The notes beneath the pieces are model-generated. The model was not told the origin of the DNA. It did no database searches and saw only the letters and a program-made list of their open reading frames with translations. The position numbers and the translations under genes were made by a program. From NCBI GenBank assembly GCA_030142905.1, contig JASJOG010000016.1, positions 310,001 through 374,000 on the forward strand: 64,000 nucleotides of DNA, written 5' to 3'. This stretch comes from Heliopora coerulea. Lineage: Eukaryota > Cnidaria > Anthozoa > Scleralcyonacea > Helioporidae. Below are positions 21,700 through 35,100 of this stretch, one piece after another. The first letter of the stretch is position 1. Every line of letters starts with the position of its first letter.

Positions 21700-21960
21700 T
21701 TGATGTAATGATAATGTGAATGTGTCTATTAAATCGATTCTTAGAGCCTTTAAAACGCTAAAATCACTCTGGCACTGGGGATTTCGCTCCCTGGACCCCA
21801 ACGCAAAGCCTCTTAGCTGCGCTTGGAAGCGCCCCATAATGTTATAAGCCGGGGGGCCTTCATCCCCCGTGTTAAGCCACTGATTGGTACCCAGCAACCC
21901 CAACGTAAATTTGCTTTTTAGGGGGGTTTGTGTGACACCCTTCATATCTCATATCCCTTG
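21700..21960 (-). repeat. Dispersed repeat, copy 1
   Basis: Reverse complement of 25470-25680: shared ACGGGGGATGAAGGCC-like and CATAATGGGG stretches, CAGGGAGCG, ATTTTAGCGTTTT and ACATTATCATT. Of unknown class; short frames across it are not credible genes. Confidence 0.65.
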
Positions 21961-23162
21961 GCGGGTCAGTTGAATCTAAATTTTTCTATTGAGACAAGTT
22001 GTTATTTATTTTCTACAATGGTGAGGCAATATCAACTCCGGCTTGTTTGAACTTAAATGTTGTACTGAATCATGCTCTTAAAACTCTTTCCTAAATTTGA
22101 TTTAACATTTTTTTTATCTGACGCCCGGCGGAAACTCAAACAATATGGCAGTATGTCAATAGTGCAATAATCTCAGATTTGTAAAACTAGGACTTAGAAA
22201 AATCAGAATCAAACATATTATCTCTGACCACACTTCGTACTCAGAAATTCTTTTACCTTTACTGAAGAAAAGAAGGTTATCCATGTTTGTTCTCAGTATT
22301 TTTAGAACATTTGAGGTTTTCAAAAATTGAAATTTGATTATAATGATACACTGACATTAATGGTGACTATTGACATTTGCTTTTGGTTGCTAACAACTTA
22401 CAGTTGTAAGCTTGTATTTTTGTTTTATTTTTTTAACGTCACCTTTAAGTAAAGTTTCTTCATGCCAAGTGTATGAAACTTATGTGGCTCTAGATGATGT
22501 ATTTGGCGCACATAACCCTCCCCATTTATTGTCCGATAAATTTAGTTAAAATTTAGAAGTTTTCCCATGCAACTGTTGCAATTCTGGGAAACGTTTTTGA
22601 CTTTCGAAGGCCAAAAAGGTCTCGAATGCCATTCCATATTCTTGGAAATTGCTTATCAAGGATTGAAATTTAACGATGTTTCTAGCAGAATGGCTCTAGA
22701 TCAAAAATTAGCGGATTAGCGCGTTGGCCCTTAATTTATGTTGAGAACACGACTTTCTTAGCAAACTATAAATTCACTAATAAGATTAGAAGATCTGTAA
22801 TGAATTTAGTGATGAGATGTAAATGACGGTAAGTCATTTCCTATTTTAAACATTCATCAGCAAAACCAAAAAAAGCAACATATATATTAGAATGCTTGTC
22901 TCGTATCATTTCTTAGAATGCGCTCAATAAATATCCTGAATTTGTTTTTTGACAGTAGTCTAGAGGAAGCAGTGAACTTGATAAGAATTTTAAATCAAAG
23001 CAAAACTTGAAAAAAAAAGCACAAAAACCCCAAACTAAACTGATATTACTTAAAAGCAAGAATAGAATTGAAAAGTTCAATTCATTTTCATTATAAAGTC
23101 ATCTTCCGACTAATTGAATACGTAAAGAAAAACGTGATCCATTCATGAATGAACTAGAAATA
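21961..23162. other. No gene seen
   Basis: AT-rich; no coding signal or clear repeat boundary on either strand. Confidence 0.45.
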
Positions 23163-24720
23163 CTTGTACGCAACAAACCCTCGCTCACCCTTCCAATATA
23201 TCTCTCCAGAATCCAAGTAACGCTGATAATTTTTCAAAATTGTCAGAAAGACAAATCCTCCTTACTATAACTACAAGAGGGAATGCAACATAAGAAAAAC
23301 GGAACAATTGAATACGAATATTAACAACCCAAACTGGAAATTATTTGATATTTAAACTGCTCGTCGTCATGTTTATGTCTAAAATTTTGATTCTGTTTTA
23401 TTAAAACAAAACGTTTGGTGAGAATAACCTTTAACGGTTTAACAAATGGTGAGATCCATTCTGAAAATTCTACTGTCAAACAATGGATGTTCTTATCAAC
23501 ACCCCGTATCAGTTGCGATCTTCAGGTATTTCGTGTCGTTTTCGGGTTAACCTTCTCACTATTTTTTGCTTTAAAGAAAGATTTTTCTTTCTAGATGCCA
23601 AGACTTTCCATCTTAAAAGTGGAGCATTCTCATAGGTAACCGGTTGGATACCAGCATTACGGACAGTTCATGATTGAAATTTTTGTTTTCTGAAATGTTT
23701 CGTCTAAAAAAACTGATAAATTCTACATTATCTCAAAGTTGGTTACAAATGTCTACTAAAAGTGCTATGATAAAGATTTATGCTAAGTATTCATCTGGAG
23801 GTACAACACTTTGTTGACGAATATGAAACGAGTTACGAAACGGACGAAATAAACAAAGAAAACATTAACGAATTCTGTATTTTTATCGCTGACCAAAAAT
23901 CGGAAAATACAAAACATAAAACAAAATACGACAGGCAAACCTTGTGCAAGTTTTATCAAAACAAGAACGAGAAGAGGGAAGTAAAAGACGTACTTTTTCC
24001 ACGGTAAAACATCAATAAAAATGAAAAATGGCGTACAAACCTGCAACTCTTGCGTACTTTCAACTAAGCATTCAGTGGCACCTCAATACAAAGGGTTCAA
24101 CGGTAAATTTACACAAAGACGACTTCAAACTTTCTTGAGAGGTTTTAAAATCCTGGTGAAAGCATTACTGGTCGAATACGGTAAAGGTCATCATGCACAA
24201 ATCACTCGCGAAATGAGAAAGAATGAAGCGGAAAACTGTTTTGCCGAAGGATAATTTGGTGACCAAAATCAAGTAGCTTTGCAGCGAGTTACCTGGTGGC
24301 TGTTTACCTTTTATTTTTGTTTCGAGCCAAAAATACATCCTAACATCTTCAGTGGGGCGACATTTCGTAGGGGAAAAAATCCTGATTGAGGCCTGGACAA
24401 CTCTTCTGGACGATGAGTGTGCTATCCCATTTCTCAAACAATTGACCATGAACGCTGTCCAGTTAAATACTGCAAAATGTTCAAAAGTAATCGTCCTACA
24501 GAGATGAATGAACCAGAATCTTCACTCTACTTTACCAATAAACACCAGCAAAATCCAGGCGATAGTATTTGGTACAAGAAGTCTCCCTTAGGGAAGAATG
24601 AAGTCGGGAAGCTACTTTTCAAAGCTGTTCAAAACAATCCCGTTCACAGAACTTGCATTTCAAAAGCTACTCGATTCAGACGTACCTGTGATTGTGCAGC
24701 TCAGGTAAGTGGTTGCTAGA
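23163..24720 (+). pseudogene. Crypton-like tyrosine-recombinase element (right copy)
   Basis: After about 600 bp of upstream sequence shared with the inverted left copy, 23780-24007 encodes DEYETSYETDEINKENINEF and DQKSENTKHKTKYD, resembling the N-terminal SAM-like part of Crypton and KIAA1958/QRICH1-type proteins. It continues as TQRRLQTFLRGFKIL and VEYGKGHHAQITREM. A damaged middle follows, then 24417-24719 with ERCPVKYCKMFKSNRP and GDSIWYKKSPLGKNEVG, matching the region just before the catalytic NHSxR box. That box is not found. The frame ends near CTCAG followed by GTAAGT at 24700, which resembles a splice donor. Several stops and shifts are present. Confidence 0.78.
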
Positions 24721-25460
24721 ACGTGAAAAGTCCCAAGATTTATACAAATCGGCATCTATTCAACTTCAGCGAAGAATGTCGTTTTAATACACTTAGTCGC
24801 TTAGCAAATGTCCTGAAAGCAAGCGAGTTCCCTTAAGTCTTTTGTTCATATAAATCAGAAAGAACCAAGACAAAGCGTTGCTGCAAAAAGTGAACAGTTG
24901 ACAAATGCACATTCCAAGGAGCTAACTTTGAGAACTGCTCTGTCAAATCATAAATTGTCCAGTTACTGAGGTGGCCCTCAAAAGCGAAACCAGTCGCAGG
25001 CACCAAGAAAGCCATTTCCTTTGACGGTCCTAAATAATTTACTGGCTTCAGTGTTGAAATAATATAAACAACGTCTCAGAGATCCATACAAGGGAAAAAA
25101 GAACTAGACCAAATCGATTTGCTTCAATAAGGACCTAAGTATGGTTTGGTCAACAACGTACCAGTCTCCTGGGCGAGGGGACAAATATAGAATTTTTCTC
25201 TCTAGTCACCACGCGTGTAAAAGGACTCCATCCATGTCGAGATTAGTACCCTCGCCTGCTTGGGCCTTCTGCCCTCGCACCACGCTTCGCGCAGTTGGCG
25301 AGTGAATAAATTAGAAATTACATCGTCAACTCTTGTTTTCAACCAATATATTTGGTTTTCATGAGGTCTCTCTCCTTTGGATTTTGCTTTGTGCATAGGC
25401 AATGATCAATTACAGATGAAGATTCAGCGTTGGTACTCCTAATATACATCACTTTGAAAT
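24721..25460. other. No gene seen
   Basis: No recognisable domain. A GC-richer patch (25245-25300, CCTCGCCTGCTTGGGCC) stands out but shows no reading frame of note. Confidence 0.4.
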
Positions 25461-25469
25461 ATGGTTAGA

Positions 25470-25685
25470 TACGTAACACGGGAGGATGTAAGCTCCCCAG
25501 CTTATAACATAATGGGGACCTTCCGAGTGAAGCGAGGAAACCTTGCATTGGGGCTACGTCGACCCCCCGTTGTAGGTCCAGGGAGCGGAAACCCTCAGTG
25601 CGAGAGCAATTTTAGCATTTTCAACGCTATAAGAATCTATTTAAAAGACACATTGACATTATCATTGCATTAAAAATTATTAGAA
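25470..25685 (+). repeat. Dispersed repeat, copy 2
   Basis: Inverted relative of 21700-21960 (see there). Starts AACACGGGAGGATG and ends near GACATTATCATTGCATT. Confidence 0.65.
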
Positions 25686-25691
25686 GTTATA

Positions 25692-25837
25692 CCATGACAT
25701 GAGGGAAATTAGTGATTAAATGTCCCCGAAAGCCGAGGGAGGTTTGGGGAAGTCCCGACTGCTGACACCCGAGACACTTTCAAAAACCTCCCTCAACTGA
25801 GGGGATGTTTGATCATTTCTTTCCCTACATGTCATGG
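25692..25837. mobile_element. Short foldback MITE, 146 bp
   Basis: Left arm CCATGACATGAGGGAAA... and right arm ...TTTCCCTACATGTCATGG pair over about 58 bp, with matching GAGGGAGGTTT inner segments. There is no coding capacity, and I see no convincing target duplication. Confidence 0.7.
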
Positions 25838-26211
25838 GATTTGTTTGTAATACCATGATAACCGACGAAATTTAATTGGTATTGTTTGAAATTCTTTTTG
25901 GGATGTTAAGTATTTGCCCTTGTGATGTTCGCTTATGCATGTTAATGAGGGAGAATTAGTAAAAGCATGCATGCTCATGAGGGAATTTAGGGATTAAATC
26001 TACCCATGAGAACAAGAGAAACAGAAGTCATCATGGTATTGTCTCAAAAAAACGAACCTTCAATGTCAATTTTTTGGAGAGTTTAATGCTTTCTATATAT
26101 TATTAAAACAAATACTGCAGTAAAACATAGCATTGATACGGCACAAACACTTTTTCTGTTTCTTTAACGTGACTGTTGAGGTGATTCTCATAAATAAACC
26201 TACTGCTAATA
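25838..26211. other. No gene seen
   Basis: Contains a second GAGGGAATTTAGGGATTAAAT motif (25978) like the arm of the neighbouring MITE, suggesting a decayed relative. No coding signal. Confidence 0.4.
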
Positions 26212-26882
26212 CACAGGCAGTCAAAAAGAACTGCTCACTAGCAGGGCAGATAGTGATATTAAGTAACATTATCACTTAACACCAAAACACCAAAAATAAG
26301 ACTTGAAACTATAAGTGAGGAAAAATTTAACAGTTTGTGGGCCATCCTCTGGCCTTGATGACATCTTCGAATCTGCTAGACATGCTGTCGATCAAATTAA
26401 CTAAGCGTTCGCGTGGAAATCCTTCCCAGGCAGCATTGACAGCTCTACATAGTTCTTTCACATTTGTCAGTCGCTGTTTCTTCAAGATGTCACTGACACT
26501 TCATTGACTGCTGCCCACTCGAACAGTGATCTCTCTTGGTGAGTAGCCTTCCTCTGATCATGCAAGCACCTTCCCGTGATTTTCAAGGCTTATCCTTGGT
26601 TTTGAACTCATAGTCTTTGCAGCTCGCACCTGGCCTGAGATTCTCGCTGTACCAATCACTCGAAGTGATGTTCTGATAAATTCGGAAAAGACCACACCTT
26701 CCCTTGAAAACTGCTTAAAATGGCAACAAATCCTGACGAAAATTGTGGGTCATGCCTTAAAACCTACTGAAACAAATTGTTCTGGTATGCAGGTTAACTA
26801 AAGTCTGGTGCAGGTTGTAAGCGATTGTAACCCTTCACTGTGCAAAAAGTCGAGCTTGAGCAGTTCTTTTTGACTGCCTGTG
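26212..26882 (-). mobile_element. Tc1-like transposon, internally deleted
   Basis: Perfect terminal inverted repeats of about 28 bp (CACAGGCAGTCAAAAAGAAC at the left; GTTCTTTTTGACTGCCTGTG at the right), each next to a TA target site (26210-26211, 26883-26884). The minus strand holds broken transposase remnants: an N-terminal helix-turn-helix part (about 26640-26480) and the C-terminal end NLIDSMSSRFEDVIKARG near 26390. The catalytic DDE core between them is missing, so it is a non-autonomous 671-bp derivative. Intact ends mean it could still be mobilised. Confidence 0.85.
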
Positions 26883-26884
26883 TA

Positions 26885-29800
26885 TTATCAAACTTTTAGA
26901 ATCCTGAAATTAACCACTTTAATCCTTGCTAAACTGGAAATAAAATGAACTATCATTGGAACCCAACTTAACGTGAAGTTATCATCGATGATTATAAATT
27001 TCGTGGAAATGATCACCTTGAAATGTTTGCATTTCATTTGAAAATAATTGACGCCGAAAGTTTGATAAAGACGCAAACAGGATGCAAGCAAGACGGGGTG
27101 CTCCATCTTGAAAGAAAAAACTTGCTTGAAAACTGTGTTGATGATAGTCAACCTACTGTCTTAGTGATTACGGTTAAGATCTGGTCAGGGATAAGTAATA
27201 GTTGCTTGGTAGATTTACGTATGAAAGTATGAATAACTGAGTCACCAATAAAGGAAATGTTTTACGAATGAAAACTTGGAAGCAGAAGACCTTTTGGGGT
27301 TCCCGTTTGTACGTTAATCCTTACTTTCGATCGTTCTGAATGGCTTAAAATTGTGCTCCCTCGGGTCTCTCCGATCCGGAGGCCACATGAATAGATTTTC
27401 GACCAAGATGTGTCTTTAGGGTCCCCGTTCCAGTAGGATCTCTGCAGAACCCCTTTTGGGTCGGGGCCCTCCGCTCCACTTGGTGAGATCTCAAAGGCAT
27501 TTCGCCACTGAATATGGTCCGAACCAGAGGACTTACTTATACCTAACGATGCAACTGCTGCCTGCTTTAAGACTTTCCCGTTCAAAACATCTCACCTTGT
27601 CTAGTAAAACCGTCTGGTGTTAGCCAGTGCAAAATAATAAGACGAATATGTAATATTTACACTCGACCAGTCTTGAAATAAAGTTTATATTCGATGAAGA
27701 AAGTTTTCGTGTGTCATAATCTTAAATATACCTTTCTCTCTGTTTAACTGGACCTCTCCGTTTTCTACCACAGCGAGAATTCATCGACCACTGGTAGCAA
27801 GCATTACGGATAAAATTTAAAGCAATAAAAAGACTACTGAGGTTATTCTTACATGATCACGTCAATAGTTTCAATCCCGAGGACAATTATTTCGTATTTT
27901 ATTGTCAAATATTTTCTCGAACTATGTTGAAATGTTAAATTTTGAAAAGTAATAAATTGTTTTACCACGTTAATCGTCTGATCTACGAGCGGTCTCCTTC
28001 ATATCAAGATTATAACGTCTTATCTCTGAGTAAGGTTGGTTTGTGGCGAGGACGCTTTCGTGGTGTGCAGTTATACTGCATTGTGGTGACATACACATAG
28101 ATTAGCTGTGCTAATAGAAAATTGCTTAATGTTAAATCATCATTCATGATTGAACTGGTTTTGAAACAGCCGAAGTTACATCATTTGCACGCCCCTTACC
28201 TTGTTTTAAACTTTTATCTTGGGATTTGAACACCTTGCGCGTTACAAATTTCTCCATGCAGTCGCATTTATAGGAAAATTTTGAGCAATAACAAATTTAT
28301 GACAGGTTGCATTTGGAAAAATTTCGGGAGTAAACACAAATAAAACAATCGCTCTTGAAAAGATTACTACGCCGCGATCTTAACGCCTTCCATCGTCATG
28401 AAGTGAATCACGTACGTTAAAAGAAAAATTTAAATTTTTAATGCACTATCGAAAGTTGAGTCCAGTGGATTGGTCAATCTTAAGAGCAAAAATGCAGAAC
28501 AATCAGCCATCACAGATATTCTGTGTTGTATTTTACATGTTGGATTACATCTCGCAGGTCTCTCCTATCCAAAGAAGATTTTTTAGCCGGCGCTTGTTCC
28601 CATCTAAATTTGATCAAGCAGATTTTAATTAGTTTATACACAGACAATTTGTGATGAGTATACATCACTCTTTGATCTTATATACTGAAGCCGCCAACTC
28701 TGTGGTTTGGCAAACGTTTCTCAAGTTAACTATACAAGTTAAGGTTTTCAATAATACTATCAGTTTGTGGAGTAAAAAAAATGTTGTCTTTATTGATATC
28801 GATGATCGCTTTTTCTAGAAGCCGCAATTTTAAACAAACCTAAATTCAGTGAAAGCCGCTTGCATACACAAGTATTTTTAAGCCATATAGGGGTAAAACA
28901 TGTAAATTAATTTAGTGGATGATGGTTTAAATAAAAGCTTTCAGGCAATCGCCTCTCAAGACGTGTCTTGTCACTTCGTTTTCGTTTTTTTTGCTCATTT
29001 TTTGCTCTTTAGAAACCAGGTGGTTGCCAATTAACGAAACGTTTCCAAAGCATTGTTTTGACAAGAAAAGCGTAACAGTTAAGCCCCACAAATTTCTTTC
29101 TTTATTGAAAAGAGAGCGTGTTGTGAAACAAAAGCGGCGCTGAGGGAGCTTGATTAACGCTGTACATGGTCGGCAAAGAACAAAACCAAAACAATATTGA
29201 AAAGACGAAAACATCGTTGATTAACAAAGGATGCGAGCCAGTTTCATAATAAGACTGAAGAAAAATTAATGAGGGGTTAGTTATTAGTATTTCTCACTTA
29301 TCTCCTGACTTTGCTTTCTCTATTTCTACTTGAAAAGAAGTTTTTCTGTTTTAAAATAATACCTTGAGCCATATCGTAAGTAAAGATGTCATCATTTCAC
29401 CTCACCTGCAGTTACGATGTGTAACTTCAGGCTTAACTGTTAGCGATTTTGCGTTTAATCAGTGAATAGAACTATAAACGCTTTTCACTTAACCCCATAA
29501 TTTTCTTCGTATATTTGAATATTTAAAGAACGTGCAATAACTATCTCCGCGTTAATTTGGATCAAACATCGTAGGGTTTTGCGAAAGTGAGATATTTCAT
29601 ATGGTTGAAAGTCAGCGGCGGTCGAACTGTTGCAGACTTATGAATTAAAAAAATATCCTCTTCTCAAAAATCTAAAAATCTGGGCATGTGGCAGGCGATT
29701 AATTTTTGTTTGAACATGTGGAGGTTAAGACACAGATGGGAAAACAAATTATTAGTAACTACTAAGTCCAAATGTCGTACTTCCGTGAACTCATTCATTT

Positions 29801-30780
29801 AAGGGAGCTGGAGTTGAAAAAGCATTTTGTGATTGTTATTAAAAAAATTAATAGTTTTTAACTTCTGAAAGACGGAAGAACTCCGCAGGGAATTAAATAG
29901 GCCATCTGCTGATGAGAGACGCAGAGCTTAAGTCAATACCTCAGCATGAGTTAACATTAAGAGATAAATTCAGGCTTTATTCAAACGATTTAACTCTGTA
30001 TACAGGCTATTAGGGCAGATTTGAAACACAGTGTATATGTTGGTATGTTTGCAGGATGAACTTGTTTTCATGGAAGTTTTCACGGGTTATCATGTCCCTT
30101 AAAAGACGCTTTTATCAAGTTGTTCACTTTAAGAATCTATAAACATTCAATATTCATTCAATGCGGTATTGTTCTAACCACCCACCTTCTCAAGAAGTTT
30201 TTTAATTGCCTTTCAGTCGTATTTACTTTGAGCTATTCTTTATTTCTATTCATGCCATTGTGTTTAGAGATGATTTAGATGTAATTCTTTGTTATGGAGA
30301 TACTTGTATGGCAAACAATTGTAATTCATTGAGGTTTTGACATTCATTCTGTCTGCGCTGATCATCCATTTATTTATTTTACGGCAAACTTCTTTGCGAT
30401 CCTCATGCATTTTTTATCATTACGTTATCATGAATTGGTTGGACTTTCGGCGCCTATAATTATCTATCTTGCAAAGATTTTTCTCAGTAAATTATTGCAA
30501 TCGAAATAAATCACCCTGAAATATATGGGGTCGGCATTTTAGTTGGTCAACAAAACTTGCGAATGGCTCTTTCATTTAGTTCCGACTGATTGAAGTTGTA
30601 TTCGCAAGCCATGTGCAACTGTTTTGTTGTCTGAAGCATAAAAAGGCCATCGCGGATAATTTCTTTTACCATCTGTTTGCTTCCATGATAATTGCTGTTT
30701 GTCCTTCAGTCTCTGAGGGAAAGCAAAGGTTGCGAGAAATGATGCGTTAACCCATGTTGGAAAACAATATCAGACTATAG
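26885..30780. other. Intergenic; no gene seen
   Basis: About 3.9 kb downstream (3' side) of the SoxB gene, without coding signature. Open frames up to 107 codons (27262-27585, minus) match nothing I recognise. No repeat boundary is obvious, unlike the flanking regions. Confidence 0.45.
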
Positions 30781-30803
30781 TTTTCTTAACTTGGAATGAT
30801 AAA

Positions 30804-31229
30804 ATGATCGACATGAGTTCCAGGAAAATTAGTAATTTAGCGAGTTGTGTTCACATAGGACATTGTATTCACCTGAAGCTTCGATTCATCTACTTTATTT
30901 CTACCCCACTGCAGCAAGTAACCTTTAGTCTAGAAAAAATTGTTTTTGAGTCTAAGGTTAAATTTCAAAGCGATGAAAATGCGAGGAAGAGTCGAATGCT
31001 GTTAATGTGTAAATCTCAACTTCTCATCAGTTTCCTGAGGGCTATTTTACGTGAAGCACAGTCGTTTCTGACCTTTATGTCAAATCGTGGTGTCGTCACT
31101 ACCATTAAAGTAACTGGAATAAAAATTATGCAACAAATACGGAAGAAACATATTCATCTAATATGTTTACACCATATATCTTTATGTAATTTCGACCTGA
31201 AGAGCGATACCATTACTCACTCGCACTAG
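30804..31229 (+). other. Open frame of 141 codons, unsupported
   Basis: A continuous plus-strand frame lying just past the 3' end of the SoxB coding exon and on the opposite strand. Composition (Ile, His, Lys, Ser rich) suits AT-rich chance coding; no domain, signal peptide or membrane segment is convincing. It could overlap the SoxB 3' UTR in antisense. Confidence 0.2.
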
Positions 31230-31370
31230 TTCGTTTGAAATATTAGAGTAAGAGTAAGCTGGTCATGTCTGTGAAGTTTTCTCTTGCTACTTGTATTTTT
31301 ACATAAATATGTACACGTGCATCAGATAATATATTAAGACATTGAAATAAAATTTATAACGGTCAGTAAC

Positions 31371-32104
31371 TTACAAAAGAACGTAAGCGACTGGCCTGCG
31401 AATATCGCCATTTGTCCATGAGCAGTTACAAGGGACAGCATATTGTCCAGTAGTTTTGTCTCCGCTGTGTGCATGTGAGTGCGGTGCCATTGGTGAAGAA
31501 GGGAGAAAACCCAAACCAGACGAATTTATCCTTGGGGATGAAGACATACCAGAATACATGGACGGGGAATAGAAAGGAGATGTTGTGAGGAGATCTTGCC
31601 GAATGGAACTTGGTGTGTCGAGTTGTCCTCTGTGAGTATACGGGGAGTAACTGGATTGTAATGGGCTTGACGTTGAGGATGTTGACACGAATGACCTTGC
31701 TTTGGCATTTAAAGCTGAGTTGTATTCACCTGACATGACAGGCCCTGTCGAAGGAAGGGCCAGTGGGGGGCACTTTGTTAGAGGATCAATGAGCGGTTGA
31801 AAAGGCAACGGAAAAGCATAGCGATCCTTCTTCATCAATGATTTTGGCTTACGTCTTGGCCTGTATTTGTAATTAGGGTGTTCCTTCATATGTAAAGCTC
31901 TTAGTCTTCTTGCTTCCTCAATGTGTGGTCTCTTGTCTTCATCCGTCAGCTCTTTCCACTGTTCGCCAAGTTGTTTGCTTATTTCTGAGTTGTGCATTTT
32001 CGGATTATTCTCGGCAATTTTTTTCCTTTCCGCTCGACTCCATACCATAAATGCGTTCATTGGTCTTTTTATGTGATTCTCTGGTTTCGCCATTTTCATT
32101 TGTC
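31371..32104 (-). CDS. SoxB: SoxB-group HMG-box transcription factor
   Basis: A 242-residue protein encoded in one exon (ATG at 32099). The HMG box spans residues 8-80 with [27 protein letters not shown] and [13 protein letters not shown]; it bends DNA and binds the minor groove at Sox sites. Directly after the box comes [10 protein letters not shown], close to the SOX14/SOX21 (SoxB2) signature; the tail is Ser/Pro/Tyr-rich and ends RRPVAYVLL. The second Met (residue 3) also fits. Upstream on the minus strand a pyrimidine tract runs into CTTCCACAG at 32105 just before the start, a likely acceptor of a 5' UTR intron. SoxB factors act in cnidarian neural and ectodermal development. B1 versus B2 assignment is uncertain in cnidarians. 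Confidence 0.95.
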
Positions 32105-32106
32105 CT

Positions 32107-35100
32107 GTGGAAGAGAAGAACTCTTATACTGTCCCCAGTTTGTCAGTTACTTTTACACTTGGCCAGAGGATTTCGTCTGAAGAACGATATACACCTCTGA
32201 TCTAAGCCGCTTCAGGACATCAAATGAATGTCATACGGTCATTTCGGTACAGATCAAAGGGATAAGGCAAAAACGTGATCAAATCAAATTCATCCATCGC
32301 ACACAATGACAAATATTTTAATTTACAAGGGGTGGGGGAGAATTGGACCATTCTATTGGTGGCTAATTTTCACATAAAATGAATTTTTTTTACGTTGAAT
32401 GGCAAGAAGCAGAAAATGAAACGTAACTGGAGACTTTTCGAAGTTCCCTTTCACAACATTCCAAAATTGCGCGTCAGATTGACTTTTATTCCGTTTGAGA
32501 CGTATTCAACTTTCTAACTTCAAAATGAAATTTGCAGGATGAAATAAACGTTGTCTGAAGGTGGGAAAAGCAATCAGGAAATACAAATTTTTTATAAAAT
32601 TTCCGCTTTAAGGTAGAAGAGTATTGATTGGCTGTGCTTCCCTATGTTAAAAGATATTGGATAAACAAACGTAAACTGTTTACCGCTCTATCGTTATTGC
32701 TTTTTCTTGGCTCGTTCCTATTGTTTTTCATTGTCTTTCACGTGTTGTTACTAAAAGTCCCACCAGTTGTCCGATTAAAGGGAAAACATAACCATAACAA
32801 ACGACATGTTGACAAAGCCACAGCTAGAACATATCAAGGAAATTTAGGCGTTGGTGATTTCTGCTTGTAACAATTGAACTTTTCATATTCACCGCCGTTA
32901 ATATTAAGCCGAAGCAAACGGCATTTATTAATATTAGAAATATTATGCATTAACGCAAATAACGGGTTATCCGTTATATTATTTTGACTGTGTGTATATT
33001 TCTCGAATGCTCCGATAAATGATCAATTATCTTGGCTTTTATGAAAATGTTTTGCATGACAATGCGAACAGTTCATCAACAGACTTTGTCTTTATGAGAC
33101 AGTCGCTTTTGATGGATTAAATATCGTTAAAAAGAATTTTTTTCCTCCTAATTTACAGCAGCTTCCTTTAAAATCTACATCTAACAAATCAATTTATACA
33201 TAATTGAGGAATACATTATGTCGCGTCGGCAAATTATCTCAACCTTTTTATTGCTTTTGTTGCTTGTGTCTGAGCCCATCCGTATCAAACCTAGAGGAAG
33301 ATAATAGTGAATACTGCGGCAATCTATTACAAGCTGTTTCCTGCATTAGAAAATAACCTTTTGTCAGTTGATATCACACCACGAAGAAAATGGGCGTCAT
33401 TAGGGTTAAGACAGTAATCATATTGCCTTTTGAAGTCTTTGTGCCTTGTGGTTCGTGGTTTCCCATATAATGCAAGCTATTGATTTACAACTGAAAAGCT
33501 TGTAACAATTTCAGGGAAATCTCGTTTTTACCAAAGCCATTAATGGAGGGGAGAAAAGACTTTAAGCAGAAAAAAATCCAAAGCAGAAAAGATAAATTAT
33601 GTCGATATACGATTCAGCAATTTATTTGTAACTGTTAAGTTTAATTCGCCAAAAACACTGATTTTGTTTGCTTACAAATTTGAAGATGACAAAGCTTTTA
33701 ATTTTGTGAATCGCTCTCGTAAACACGAGCATTCAAAAAATTGAACAAGCACATTTGTGACGGCAAAGGTTGCGGACGTGAACTGATCCCTGTAGCGTCG
33801 TTTGCAATAAAGTGAAGATATTTAGGTCGACCCGATATTTATTTGGCATCAAGCTGACAACAAACTGACTCCTCGTTTACACTAACCAAGAAGTTAGCGA
33901 GGTAATTATCGAGGATTTCTGCCATGAACCAAGTTTTTCCTCTTTCCGTTCTCTTAAATAGAGAGTTTTAAAAACCGCACTGGATCTCTGGTGTCCCAGA
34001 TAGAAGTCACAAGAAAATGGACCGCCAATGAGCAGTTAGACTGCCTTGGGCACGTTTCCTTTAACAGTAGGTCTACATTGATTTTGGAAAGAGCCCAGAA
34101 CATCTATCATGATGAATCAAAGTAGTCCGACATCGGATGAGTTGAGCTTACGTTGGTTTCGCTGAGACTTGAGCACTTGTCTATACGAGGTAGATTTTCC
34201 CTGTTTCATTCACAAAAGTCCTAGGCAAACATGTTAATTAAATCGTTTTTTAGTTGCTATTTTTTTTCTATATCTTTCATCTTAGATATCTTTTTGCGAT
34301 TCAGTTCATTGGAGCATAGCGGTTGCGTTAATTTTCCCATCTTCTTAACTCCTATACAAATAAAACAATGGCAAACCGCACGCAAATCACAAGAACTATT
34401 TCAAACTACTTGGGATATAGAAAACTTTCGATTTGTGACGAGGAATTTAAACTTGCAGTACTCGGGTAGGTCCGAAAAACAAGTTAACGTTTCTTTCAGT
34501 ACTGAGTTTACATTAAAAATTCATAAGAAGAGAACGGATGAATGATTAACTGCCAATAAAAATTATTTGAGATATATCAACCATTTCGGTTAAGGAGAGT
34601 ATTTGAACCAGATTACTCTCTGTTTGTGTTTTGCTTGAATATCGAAAAGTCAGCAAGGTTTCCTTGATGACAGTCTATCAAAACTTATGCCACATAACAG
34701 AAGGAAGCTTCCTGGAAGCTTCTTTTAGAGTTTCAAAGAGCAGGTCCATAAGAATGATAGGAGAAGGATACTGAAATTAGCTTCAGTAGTTTTATGAAAC
34801 AGTCTGAAAACAGCCAGCTAGAGTTTGAGTTTAGTTTGACAGTTTGTGGATCTTGAGCCAATGCAGCTTAGTGCTACTGTTGCACACGAATGAGAAAGCT
34901 AAAAATATCGCAAAAACAAGGTGAAAGAAATCCAGCACGTTGGCCTTCTAGCGGCAAAAGATATTGCTTTGAAGGATTGAAGAAAGAAATAACTTCAGGG
35001 GTTGAAGAGGTTTCGTTTCGAAAAATGTTGTTAATCTGTTGAATCGAGTTGTTACGGAATTCAAGTTGAGTGTTTTGTCCTGGGAATTTAATTTTTGTCC

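Noticed and set aside
30804..31229. 141-codon plus-strand open frame beyond the SoxB 3' end
   Set aside because: Reported only as an unsupported frame; nothing in its composition or motifs indicates a protein.
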